Source of the DNA: JADFXI01 sp963784135
GTDB taxonomy: Bacteria > Nitrospirota > Thermodesulfovibrionia > Thermodesulfovibrionales > Dissulfurispiraceae
DNA length: 64,000 bases
Assembly (NCBI GenBank): GCA_963784135.1
Contig: CAWAQG010000004.1
Coordinates: 1-64,000, forward strand
Reading direction: 5' to 3'
In this document: positions 24,549-33,700 of the stretch, piece by piece
How the letters are laid out: the number at the start of each line of letters is the position of its first letter
How positions within the stretch are numbered: the first letter of the stretch is position 1
Notes under the pieces: model-generated
The model's database searches: none
Seen by the model: only the letters and a program-made list of their open reading frames with translations
What the model was told of the DNA's origin: nothing
Position numbers and translations under genes: made by a program

Positions 24549-25268
24549 GTGAGACTCTCATTGAATAGTCTTTCCGCCCGAATGTTTGCGAAAGGTAAAG
24601 CAGCCGGAGTAGCCATTTCATTTGATGATGCCTTTGTTGACGAATGGTATTCCCTGAAGGACCTCTTCAACAAGTATGAAGCCAAAGTTACTTTTTATGT
24701 AAGCCATTTCGATCTCCTGCCGGAGGAATCACTTGAGAAATTAAAAATATTGCAGGAAAACGGACATGAAATCGCTTTTCATGGCTTAAGGCATATAGGA
24801 GCGGCCAAGTTTGTGAAGGAAAACTCGTTAAACAGATACCTGGAAACAGAGATTTTCCCGGGCATCGACGCAATGACCAAATGCGGCTTTAGTCCATCAA
24901 ATTTTTCATATCCATATGGGGCACGGGATCCTTACTTAGATAAGGCACTTTTAAGATATTTCAAACATGTCAGGGGGGTTGTCTGTACCAATCATGGGAA
25001 AAGAATAGTCGATTTCAATCAGGTTTATTACAGGGGCAATAAAGGTTTGATATTCTCGGCCGGCATGGATAATATTTACGGGAATAGCGTAGAAGATATA
25101 CAGTACGGATTAAGAAAGGCAATGGACCATAAAAAGACCCTTCTTCTCTTTGCGCATAAACCTTCAAATGATGCCGGTGATTATTGTGTTCCTCCGACAA
25201 GATTGGAAGCGGTACTTAAATATGCCTCGGAAAATAAATTGAAATTTTATAGAATCAGCGATCTATAA
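24549..25268 (+). CDS. polysaccharide deacetylase (NodB-like), tandem copy 1
   Basis: A ~240-residue NodB-homology protein: ISFDDAFVDEW (motif 1 Asp pair), FHGLRH (metal-binding His pair), FSYPYG (motif 3) and a late FAHKPS (motif 5 His). It has no signal peptide, so it is probably cytoplasmic or acts on lipid-linked or nucleotide-linked substrates. GAGGA lies ~8 bp before the GTG at 24549; a TTG at 24534 and an ATG at 24582 are alternatives. The next gene at 25340 is a paralogue. Confidence 0.85.
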   Translation: MRLSLNSLSARMFAKGKAAGVAISFDDAFVDEWYSLKDLFNKYEAKVTFYVSHFDLLPEESLEKLKILQENGHEIAFHGLRHIGAAKFVKENSLNRYLETEIFPGIDAMTKCGFSPSNFSYPYGARDPYLDKALLRYFKHVRGVVCTNHGKRIVDFNQVYYRGNKGLIFSAGMDNIYGNSVEDIQYGLRKAMDHKKTLLLFAHKPSNDAGDYCVPPTRLEAVLKYASENKLKFYRISDL

Positions 25269-25339
25269 GAGAGGCTGTTGACATCCTAATTTTAAAGAGA
25301 CAAACCAATGCCTTTAAATCTGCATTTCAGCAAACAAAA

Positions 25340-26089
25340 ATGATCCCTTTAACGTCAGGACTTCTCGACTTGCGAAACAAATTGAAGCGTTTTTATGGCG
25401 GCATGCCATCAGAAAGCAGAGATGGCGGAGTAGCCATTACATTTGATGACGCATATGTCGACGAATGGTATTCCCTAAGAGACCTCATGACCTCATATGG
25501 AGCGAAAGTTACTTTTTTTGTCAGCCACTTCGATCTATTAACCGCAGATGCAATTGAAAAACTGCAAATTTTAAGGGATGATGGGCATGAGATCGGGTTT
25601 CATGGTCTGAGGCACCTTAACGCAATCGAGTTTGTAGGAAATCATTCGATAGATGACTACCTGTCATCAGAGATTCTACCGGGTATTGACGTCATGTCCA
25701 GTCACGGATTTTCGCCATTGAATTTTTCTTATCCTTATGGTGCACACACTTCCCATATTGATGCTGCGCTTCTGAAACAGTTCAAACACGTCAGGGGTAC
25801 CAGCTTTACCAATAGAATAAGAAGAATGCCCTCGTTGAGCAGAATTTATTATAAATATAATGATGGCGTAATATATGGGGCCGGCATTGATAATGTTTAT
25901 AAAAACAGTATCGAAGAGATACAGAAGGGGCTGAGAAGGGCCATGAAAAAGAAAGCAACATTGATCTTATACGCGCATAAGCCTGCGAACGGAGGCGAAC
26001 ATTATAGTTTTACACCGGAAAAGATGGAAGCCATTTTTAAATATGCTTCGGTAATCGGAGCTAAATTTTACAGGATCAAAGATTTGTAA
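25340..26089 (+). CDS. polysaccharide deacetylase (NodB-like), tandem copy 2
   Basis: A 249-residue paralogue of the preceding gene over its whole length: ITFDDAYVDEW, FHGLRH, FSYPYGA and YAHKPA are all kept. No clear ribosome site precedes the ATG at 25340. The tandem pair probably arose by duplication. Retention of both catalytic sets suggests two substrates or positions. Confidence 0.85.
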   Translation: MIPLTSGLLDLRNKLKRFYGGMPSESRDGGVAITFDDAYVDEWYSLRDLMTSYGAKVTFFVSHFDLLTADAIEKLQILRDDGHEIGFHGLRHLNAIEFVGNHSIDDYLSSEILPGIDVMSSHGFSPLNFSYPYGAHTSHIDAALLKQFKHVRGTSFTNRIRRMPSLSRIYYKYNDGVIYGAGIDNVYKNSIEEIQKGLRRAMKKKATLILYAHKPANGGEHYSFTPEKMEAIFKYASVIGAKFYRIKDL

Positions 26090-26172
26090 GAAGATGATAG
26101 GCCATAGGTTATAGGCAATAGGTTAACCATGACCAATGACCTTTGCCTAAATTTTGAGAAAGGAGCTATAAA

Positions 26173-27642
26173 ATGAAAGTTCTGTTTGTGTATAGTGTTG
26201 ATGGTATCGATTCTTCTTTGAAGTCCCTTTGTTCGTGGACAAAAGTGCAGTTTGGAATCTCCTCTATTTCTTCGGTCTTGAAAGCACAGGGCCACGAGAT
26301 AAAGCTTTTGGTTTTAGGAAGCGATAAGTGGAAAGATAGCATCAATATGCTCGAATCGTATATGGAAGAGTTCGAGCCAGGCCTTGTCGCATATTCAGCC
26401 GTATTCTCACAATATCCTTTCATAGAGAAAATAGCGGGCTATGTCCGGAGTCAATGGCCGGGCAAATTTGCTATCATTGGCGGTGTCCATGCAACGCTCG
26501 ATCCTGAAGAAGTAATTAAAGGCCCATTCGATGCCTTGTGCGTTGGCGAAGGGGAATTTCCCCTTTTGGAATTATGTAATCAGTTGCAAGAGAAAAAGAC
26601 ACCGCATACCATATCAAATCTATGGTTTAAATCAGCCGAAGGGGCAATCGTCAGGAACAAGCCGGTAGACTTTATTCAAAATCTCGATTTGCTCCCGTTC
26701 TCCGACCGGGATATATGGAAGCCGTGGATTCAGGAGCGGCTGAATGATGAAATGACGATACTTGTCGGCAGGGGTTGCCCTTATGACTGTACGTATTGTT
26801 CCAATCATGCAATCCGGAAAACAGCAGGCGGTAAATATGTGAGAATGCGATCTCCCGGTAGTATTATTAGTGAAATTGCCTTGTTATACGAAAGTTTTCC
26901 GCACCGGAACATATTTCTTGAAGCGGAAACGCTTGTGCTGGATAAGAGATGGATACTGGAATTCAGCCGTCAACTTGAGGCCTTCAACTCAACCATAGGG
27001 AATGCTATTTCTTATGGTTGCAATTTTCGAGTTTCGGCGCAGTCGCTCGATGAAAGGATTTTTACGGCCCTTGAAAAGGCAAATTTCAGCAAAATAAATA
27101 TCGGGCTCGAATCGGGCAGCGAAAGGGTGCGCAGTACAATACTCAAACGTTCTTATTCGAATGATGATTTCCTGAAGGCTGTTGCAATGGCGCGTAAACA
27201 CAAGTTAAAGGTCAATGTATATAATCTGATAGGCATTCCCGGGGAGTCCCTGAGTGATCACATGGAAACGGTCCGCGTAAATCGGGAGTGCCGGCCCGAT
27301 GCGCTTTGCACAAGTATATTCTATCCGTACCCGGGAACTGAACTATACAATATATGCGTCAATCAGGGACTGATAAGCGGTACGATTAAAAATACCGGAG
27401 AACGGCGCAGGGCAACTCTTGACCTTCCTAAATTTTCCAGGTCTCAGATTCAAACTGCATACAGGCGCTTCGAAAGGCGCGTCTATAAAGGACGGTATCC
27501 GCTATGGTTATCTTTGCTTTTGGTTTTAAACGGGCGGATATTGTCCAAAGTAAGAAACACTCTTCTATATAATATAATAATTAATTTGCCCGGACTGAGC
27601 CATTTCCGGGAAAAAGTCAGAAAACGTATCAATAAAATCTAA
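26173..27642 (+). CDS. B12-binding-domain radical SAM protein
   Basis: A 489-residue protein. The N-terminal ~150 residues resemble a cobalamin-binding domain (IIGGVHATLDPEE). A radical SAM core follows with GCPYDCTYCSN, the 4Fe-4S ligands Cys202, Cys206 and Cys209. Residues further on (NIGLESGSERV, YNLIGIPGES) are typical of the class. Members do methylations or rearrangements on unactivated carbons. In an EPS locus a sugar C-methylation or related change is possible. AAGGAG precedes the ATG. A short AGGTTA-type repeat lies in the 80-bp gap upstream. Confidence 0.9.
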   Translation: MKVLFVYSVDGIDSSLKSLCSWTKVQFGISSISSVLKAQGHEIKLLVLGSDKWKDSINMLESYMEEFEPGLVAYSAVFSQYPFIEKIAGYVRSQWPGKFAIIGGVHATLDPEEVIKGPFDALCVGEGEFPLLELCNQLQEKKTPHTISNLWFKSAEGAIVRNKPVDFIQNLDLLPFSDRDIWKPWIQERLNDEMTILVGRGCPYDCTYCSNHAIRKTAGGKYVRMRSPGSIISEIALLYESFPHRNIFLEAETLVLDKRWILEFSRQLEAFNSTIGNAISYGCNFRVSAQSLDERIFTALEKANFSKINIGLESGSERVRSTILKRSYSNDDFLKAVAMARKHKLKVNVYNLIGIPGESLSDHMETVRVNRECRPDALCTSIFYPYPGTELYNICVNQGLISGTIKNTGERRRATLDLPKFSRSQIQTAYRRFERRVYKGRYPLWLSLLLVLNGRILSKVRNTLLYNIIINLPGLSHFREKVRKRINKI

Positions 27643-27699
27643 TCCTTTCCTTATAAAAACTTCTATCGTAATAACTTTGTATATTGCCGTAATTGTCCT

Positions 27700-29079
27700 A
27701 TGATTGTGAGAATAAGACCCTTCCTGGATGTTGAGAAAATATCGGACATTTTGGTTCGCGCCGAAGAGTTGGGCGCCGACCGGATAACGGATTTCGAGAG
27801 TGCCTTTGCCTCTTACATTGGTTCTCCCCAGGCCATCGCTGTTGATAGGGGAAGATCGGCCCTGCTGCTGGCTTTAGAAATACTCGGTCTGAAAAGAGGC
27901 GATGAAGTCATTGTTCAGACTTATATTTTTCATGTTGTAATAGATGCAATTCTTGAAGTAGGGGCTAAACCAGTGCTTGTAGACAGCAGTTTGGATGACT
28001 TCAATATTTCTGCTCAGGCGATAAAGAGTGGAATTACTGACAGAACAAAAGCGATTATTATTACCCACCTCGGCATTCCCTGCGATATGGAACAAATAAT
28101 CGATATTGCCAAAGCGCATGACTGTTTTCTGATAGAAAACTGTGCCCACACGCTCGGAGCGCAGTACGATGGGAAAAATGTCGGGACGTTCGGGGATGTT
28201 TCTTTCTTCAGTTTCGACGTTGACAAGCCATTTTCTACAGGCGATGGTGGGATGCTGGTAATCAACAATTACAATCTGATGGATAAGGCAAGTCAAATAT
28301 TGGACCAATATAAGAAAATACCCTTAAAAAAAGAAAAGGAAATAATTTACGGGCTTCTACTGCATCATTTTGTAACAGACGAGGAGATTTATCCGGAGAA
28401 GGGGTTCCTGCCGGTTGATTTCGGCAAGAATGCTGTAAATAAAGACAAGCGGCTATCATCATTAATAGAAAATGCAGTCGAGAACGGAGTTGATAAGGAT
28501 TTCCGGACGTACGTATTGCCATACATGCAGCGAAAGGACCTTCTGTATTTAAAAGAATCTCGCATAAAGAGTATAGCGTCAAGGGCATCTGCCAGAGCGC
28601 TTGTAACATTTGGAATAAAAAAAATTGCGAAGATTGATTCGGAAGAACTGCTGATGAATTCATTGAGAAGCGCAGTAGGGGTTGCATGCCTTTCGAACTT
28701 CAATCTTGCCCGGGACATTCGCAATCGTAATACACAGTGCTACATAGATTCTCTTGATAACGTTGCTTACGGACAACCTCTAATAGATGAGAAAATAAAG
28801 CCGTCATTTATCAGGTATACCGTATTGAACAATACGAAATGCGAGAACTCTTACATAGCGGCGGCTGCTAAAGAGCGAGGTGTCGAATTAGGTATTTTTA
28901 ATTGGAGCACGCCAATACATCTTTGCTATCCCTACAATAAAATATTGTCCTTTGACCGGGCGCAATTGAGCAACAGCGAACATTTGGGGAGAAGGCTGCT
29001 TAGTCTCCCGGTCCACCCTTATATCAATGAAAGTATTGTTAAAAAAATAGCCGCATTCTTAAACGATATCGCAGCCTGA
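27700..29079 (+). CDS. DegT/DnrJ/EryC1/StrS aminotransferase family, third copy
   Basis: A 459-residue member of the sugar aminotransferase family with GRSALLLALEILGL, IENCAHTLG and FSFDVDKPFSTGDGG; Lys176 is at the PLP-lysine position. It is longer than usual because of a ~100-residue insertion after the PLP loop (~205-310). No good ribosome site precedes the ATG. Its substrate is unknown; its neighbours are a radical SAM protein and a FemAB-like protein. Confidence 0.85.
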   Translation: MIVRIRPFLDVEKISDILVRAEELGADRITDFESAFASYIGSPQAIAVDRGRSALLLALEILGLKRGDEVIVQTYIFHVVIDAILEVGAKPVLVDSSLDDFNISAQAIKSGITDRTKAIIITHLGIPCDMEQIIDIAKAHDCFLIENCAHTLGAQYDGKNVGTFGDVSFFSFDVDKPFSTGDGGMLVINNYNLMDKASQILDQYKKIPLKKEKEIIYGLLLHHFVTDEEIYPEKGFLPVDFGKNAVNKDKRLSSLIENAVENGVDKDFRTYVLPYMQRKDLLYLKESRIKSIASRASARALVTFGIKKIAKIDSEELLMNSLRSAVGVACLSNFNLARDIRNRNTQCYIDSLDNVAYGQPLIDEKIKPSFIRYTVLNNTKCENSYIAAAAKERGVELGIFNWSTPIHLCYPYNKILSFDRAQLSNSEHLGRRLLSLPVHPYINESIVKKIAAFLNDIAA

Positions 29080-29089
29080 TAGGAATTAA

Positions 29090-30046
29090 ATGGAAATTAA
29101 TCATTTACCGGACAGCGTTCCTTATATAAATTCACTATTTCAGCAGCCATGGTGGCTTGATGCGGTCGCCCCTGGCCAGTGGCACGAAATTACGATAAAA
29201 AGAGGAAACGAGATTGTTCTCAGATTCCCTTATGTAATAGAAAAGAAAAACGGCTTTACCTCGTTGATAATGCCGGGCAATACGCAAACATTGGGGCCGT
29301 GGCTGAAACCTATGACAGGAAAACATTGCAGCCGGCTGTCGCTGCAAAAGGAATTGATGACCGAACTCATTCAGCAATTACCGCCTCATGATCGTTTTTA
29401 TCAGAGGTTTCATTATTCGATAACGAACTGGCTGCCATTTTATTGGAATGGATTCACTCAGACAACGCGCTATACGTATGTTATCGAGGACCTTTCGAAC
29501 CTTGACAGGGTCTGGGATGACATGAAATCCAATATCCGCAACAAAATACGGAAGGCGGAAAAGTCAGGTGTAAAAGTCGTGGATACTGATGATATTGATA
29601 CATTTCTCGATTTGAATGAGCTGACTTTTAAGCGGCAGGGATTACCGGTCCCTTGCTCAAGGGAGTTTGTTCGGAGTATCAACTCAGCATGCGTCAGGAA
29701 AAATGCGCGCAAGATGTATATTACCTATGGTCCCGACGGCCGTCCGCAAACAGGACTGTTTTGCGTCTATGACGCCAATGCCATGTATAATCTGTTGCAG
29801 GGCGGCGACCCTGAACTGAGAAACAGCGGCGCAAATGCGCTTGCCATGTGGGAATCGATAAAATTTGCTTCAACAGTAAGTAAATTTTATGACTTTGAAG
29901 GTTCAATGATTGAACCTATCGAAGAATTTTTTCATAGTTTCGGCGCTGTCCAGAAGCCTTATTTTGAGATTTCAAAAATAACCAGCCGCCGCCTGATGAT
30001 GCGAGTGCATGGCCGTGAACTGGCCAGGACACTTTTACGCCGGTAA
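29090..30046 (+). CDS. FemAB/GNAT-like acyl- or aminoacyltransferase
   Basis: A 318-residue protein with the FemAB-type double-GNAT layout: FQQPWWLDAV at the N-terminus, KSNIRNKIRKAEKSGV in the middle, and LLQGGDPELRNSGANALAMW near the C-terminus. Similar proteins occur in EPS clusters and may attach acyl or amino-acid groups to sugars. It is distinct from the decayed CelD-like gene at 47590. It starts 11 bp after the aminotransferase stop. Confidence 0.8.
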   Translation: MEINHLPDSVPYINSLFQQPWWLDAVAPGQWHEITIKRGNEIVLRFPYVIEKKNGFTSLIMPGNTQTLGPWLKPMTGKHCSRLSLQKELMTELIQQLPPHDRFYQRFHYSITNWLPFYWNGFTQTTRYTYVIEDLSNLDRVWDDMKSNIRNKIRKAEKSGVKVVDTDDIDTFLDLNELTFKRQGLPVPCSREFVRSINSACVRKNARKMYITYGPDGRPQTGLFCVYDANAMYNLLQGGDPELRNSGANALAMWESIKFASTVSKFYDFEGSMIEPIEEFFHSFGAVQKPYFEISKITSRRLMMRVHGRELARTLLRR

Positions 30047-30093
30047 CTTTCCGGAAAACAGTCGTTACAACCAATAAAGTTACGTAGCAATCG

Positions 30094-31464
30094 ATGATTA
30101 CAATTAATATTCCTGACAATTTCATACCGGAAAGGACATATATTATAAATGTATTTTTCAATGATTTCCTGGGGCTTGAATACAATATATTAATCAGGGA
30201 AGGCATCCAACATTATGAGATAATTCTGGACAACTCCAATAGTCTCATATTTAAAGACCACTTCTTCCTGAAGTTCCGGGATGGCCTCGGCTATCTTGTC
30301 GAGAATGCGATTCCTTGCAAAATAATGTTCGTCAGGAGTCAATTTTCTCCGGAGACAAACATTCCGATTATTTTCGGCGATGAAGAACTGACCGTTGAAA
30401 AGGGCCGGATTATCTGCGGCATAGACATCTTTGCCTCCTCTTTTTTTATGCTCACCCGATGGGAGGAATATGCAAATAAAAGCAGGGATACACATAGCCG
30501 ATTCCCAGCCTCGGCGTCGCTGGCGTATAAGAAAGGATTTCTCCATCGTGCCATTGTCAATGAGTATATTGAGATGCTCTGGAATATGCTCAGCTACCTC
30601 AAATACTCAGGGGAGAGAAAAAAAAGAACGTTAAGGACTTTTGTGACTCATGATGTGGATGGGCCTTTTCTTTATGCGACAAAGGACCTGTTTGTTGCTT
30701 TAAAACAGATGGGCGGCGATCTGCTCAAGAGAAAAAATCCCAGGTTGGCATTTAATAATTTTAATTCATGGTCAAAGGCGGTAAACAGTCAGGCAAAACA
30801 GGACCCCTTTAATACTTTTGACTATATTATGGATGTCAGTGAGGAGGCTGGACTAAAAAGCACATTTCTCTTTATTACAGACTGCAGCCGGCCGGCACAT
30901 GACGGAGATGGTTACTTCGGTCATAAATTCCTTAGAAGACTTCTGGTGGATATACACAGAAGAGGACACAACATAGGTCTTCATTTAAGTTATGGTTCTT
31001 TTAATGATCCCGCGCAAACAAAAAAGGAGTTCGATATATTAAAGACGGTTTGTGCTGAAGAGTATATTGAGCAAAACTGCTGGATCGGACGTCAACACTT
31101 CCTGCGCTGGGAAACTCCGACAACCTTTAATAATCTTGAATTGGCACATCTGGATTACGATTCAACGCTGTCATATGCGGATGCTGCCGGTTTCAGGTGC
31201 GGAGTCTGCTACGAATATCCGGTATTCAATATTCTTACGAGGCGCCGCCTCAATTTACGCGAACGGCCTCTGCTTGTTATGGAATGCACGGTGATTGATG
31301 AAAGGTATATGGACCTCGGGACAGGAGAGAAAGCATTCTGGATGATAAAGTCTGTCAAGGATACATGTCGAAAGTTTAATGGTGATTTTGTTGTCCTCTG
31401 GCACAATACCCGATTTATTGATCAACAGGAGCGTCGGCTTTACCATCAGATGCTGCTGGCCTGA
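30094..31464 (+). CDS. polysaccharide deacetylase-like protein with N-terminal unknown domain
   Basis: A 456-residue protein. Residues ~1-180 form a domain of unknown function that commonly precedes this type of deacetylase. The rest resembles NodB-fold enzymes: THDVDGPF (metal Asp), GHNIGLHLSYG (His region) and a late VVLWHNTRF. No signal peptide is evident. It would remove N- or O-acetyl groups from the glycan or its precursors; the exact role is inferred from context. Confidence 0.75.
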   Translation: MITINIPDNFIPERTYIINVFFNDFLGLEYNILIREGIQHYEIILDNSNSLIFKDHFFLKFRDGLGYLVENAIPCKIMFVRSQFSPETNIPIIFGDEELTVEKGRIICGIDIFASSFFMLTRWEEYANKSRDTHSRFPASASLAYKKGFLHRAIVNEYIEMLWNMLSYLKYSGERKKRTLRTFVTHDVDGPFLYATKDLFVALKQMGGDLLKRKNPRLAFNNFNSWSKAVNSQAKQDPFNTFDYIMDVSEEAGLKSTFLFITDCSRPAHDGDGYFGHKFLRRLLVDIHRRGHNIGLHLSYGSFNDPAQTKKEFDILKTVCAEEYIEQNCWIGRQHFLRWETPTTFNNLELAHLDYDSTLSYADAAGFRCGVCYEYPVFNILTRRRLNLRERPLLVMECTVIDERYMDLGTGEKAFWMIKSVKDTCRKFNGDFVVLWHNTRFIDQQERRLYHQMLLA

Positions 31465-31525
31465 GAAAATAGAGGCCAGTGGCAGTAGGCAGCAGACCGC
31501 ACTTTTTACTGATGAGCAAGAGATT

Positions 31526-32467
31526 ATGACAGATTATCCATTGGTCAGCGTTATAATGCCGCTCTATAACAAAAGGGCTTATGTAGGACGCTCAATAGAG
31601 AGCATAAAAAATCAGACTTATCCCAACTGGGAACTGATTATCGTCGATGACGGGTCCACTGACGGATCAGCCGATGCAGTTCTTCAGGATGACCCGATGA
31701 TCAAGTTGTTCCGGCAGACTAACAGAGGCCCGGGTGCTGCACGCAATAAAGCAGTAAGCAAGTCATCGGGTGATTTTGTTGCTTTTATTGATGCCGATGA
31801 TTGCTATTACCCTTTTAAATTGGAAAAGGAGATTGATCTTCTATGGAAAGAGCAAAAAGCCGAATGGATGATGTCTGCTTATGATTATAAACTCAACGGT
31901 GTGACCAGTCGACATTATATCAAAGATATCAAGAACAACGAGATCAAAGACGAGACATTGACTTTCGATGATACACTTAATCAACTTATAGTAGCCGCCT
32001 GGCCAAGCGATGGCTTATTCATGAAGCGAACATTATTTGAGCAGCTCGGCGGATTTGCCGAAGATATGCGGTTCGGAGAAATCACTGAACTCATTCTTCG
32101 CTGCGCTTTGATGCGGCCCAAGATGGTCATATGCCACATTCCCTTATACCTTCACATAGATGCGCCCGGAAGCACGGCAAAAGTATCGTCTTACAGGATT
32201 GAATATCCAAGAATAATGGGAGAACGTCTCTACGAATTGTCAAAAGATTATCCCAAATATTCAAACTTGTTAACACAGAAGAGCCGTGACTATATGATGG
32301 GATATGCAGTAAATGAAATTCTCAGCGGCAAGGGTCGGGAAGCACGAAGGTTTCTCTTTAAGGAATTTCCATACGCGCGGAACAGGAAGTGGTGGAAAAT
32401 TTGGGCAGCCAGTTGGCTCCCTGAAAGACTTGTCAGGCGTCTGTCGACGTCTGCTAAAAAACGATAA
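31526..32467 (+). CDS. family 2 glycosyltransferase
   Basis: A 313-residue GT2: SVIMPLYNKRAYVG, IIVDDGSTDGS and FIDADDCYYPFK (DXD). The frame is open upstream to 31379 but overlaps the previous gene; the ATG at 31526 matches the family's normal N-terminus, though only a weak purine tract precedes it. Confidence 0.88.
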   Translation: MTDYPLVSVIMPLYNKRAYVGRSIESIKNQTYPNWELIIVDDGSTDGSADAVLQDDPMIKLFRQTNRGPGAARNKAVSKSSGDFVAFIDADDCYYPFKLEKEIDLLWKEQKAEWMMSAYDYKLNGVTSRHYIKDIKNNEIKDETLTFDDTLNQLIVAAWPSDGLFMKRTLFEQLGGFAEDMRFGEITELILRCALMRPKMVICHIPLYLHIDAPGSTAKVSSYRIEYPRIMGERLYELSKDYPKYSNLLTQKSRDYMMGYAVNEILSGKGREARRFLFKEFPYARNRKWWKIWAASWLPERLVRRLSTSAKKR

Positions 32468-32503
32468 GTCCACAACCGGAAATTCGATCGCGTTCGGTAA
32501 TCA

Positions 32504-33700
32504 ATGAAAGCATTATTCATATCAAGTATGTATCCAGGATTAATGGAAGGCACGTTCGTTCACGATCAGGCGAAGCACCTAATGGCCGCCGGTTGCGAGG
32601 TCAAGGTACTGGTCCCGACAGCATATTGCCCCAAGATTATGATGAACGTCAATAGGTGGAGTAAGTATGCACACGTCCCTGAATGCGACACTATTGATGG
32701 GGTACCCGTATATTATCCAAGGTATTTACGTCTTCCGGGGAAATGGTTTCACGCTCTCGCCTGTTATACTCAATACCTCGGTTTAAAAAATATTGCTCAT
32801 GCAATAATTAAAGAGTTTAAGCCGGATATAATTCATGCTCATGCTGCTACAGAAGCAGGCTTTGTCGGGTTGATTTTGAAGCAAAAATACGGGCTTCCTC
32901 TAATTTGCAGCATCACGGGCAGCGATATCAACTCCTACCCGCGCTACGGAAAATTCTCCATGCAGTTGACTAAAAAAGTCCTTACAGGCTCCGACCGAAT
33001 AGTAAGCGTCAGCGCTGCCCTGAAAAATGCGGCCAAGGCTATCGCGAGGCCCAAACAAGAGATTAGCGTAGTATATGATGGTTGCGAACATAATGTCTTT
33101 GTTGCCGATAAGGAAAATAGAAGGCATGTGAGGAATGACTTGGGGATATCAGAAACTGACAAGGTGCTCATATTTGTGGGTGATTTATTAAGAGGTAAAG
33201 GGATCCTTGATTTAATTGATGCTTTCAGGAGAGCGCAATCAGGAAAATCAAACATGCATTTGATCGTAATAGGCGGTAATTTAAATAGAAATGATTCAGA
33301 GGTAATCAGCGTCTTGAACGGTATAAATGGCTCTATACATATGCCGGGAAAACTTCCTCATCATGAAATTCCCCGGTACCTCAATGCGGCAGATATTTTC
33401 GTTTTCCCTTCATACTCTGAAGGATTGCCAAACGCTGTATTAGAGGCAATGGCCTGCAGTTTGCCCGTCATCGCCACGAGAGTCGGCGGCATACCGGAGG
33501 CCGTCGAGGATGAAAAGAGCGGAATACTTATTGAAAAGAAGGATGTATCTTCATTGGTCCGCTCAATCGAATATCTTGTCTCAAATGAGGCCATTGCTAA
33601 GCAAATGGGTATTCACGGGAGAAGGACCATAGAATCCAAGTTCTCCTGGAAGAATAATGCGAAGAAACTATCTGAGATTTATGAAGGAGTTATATTATGA
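32504..33700 (+). CDS. family 4 glycosyltransferase
   Basis: A 398-residue GT-B retaining glycosyltransferase. It has the N-terminal FISSMYPGLMEGTFVHDQ, HAHAATEAGFVG, the donor-domain start IFVGDLLRGKGI, and the FPSYSEGLPNAVLEAMA motif containing the EX7E-type pair. It probably adds one sugar from an NDP donor to the lipid-linked intermediate. Its stop overlaps the start of the beta-helix gene by 4 nt. Confidence 0.92.
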   Translation: MKALFISSMYPGLMEGTFVHDQAKHLMAAGCEVKVLVPTAYCPKIMMNVNRWSKYAHVPECDTIDGVPVYYPRYLRLPGKWFHALACYTQYLGLKNIAHAIIKEFKPDIIHAHAATEAGFVGLILKQKYGLPLICSITGSDINSYPRYGKFSMQLTKKVLTGSDRIVSVSAALKNAAKAIARPKQEISVVYDGCEHNVFVADKENRRHVRNDLGISETDKVLIFVGDLLRGKGILDLIDAFRRAQSGKSNMHLIVIGGNLNRNDSEVISVLNGINGSIHMPGKLPHHEIPRYLNAADIFVFPSYSEGLPNAVLEAMACSLPVIATRVGGIPEAVEDEKSGILIEKKDVSSLVRSIEYLVSNEAIAKQMGIHGRRTIESKFSWKNNAKKLSEIYEGVIL

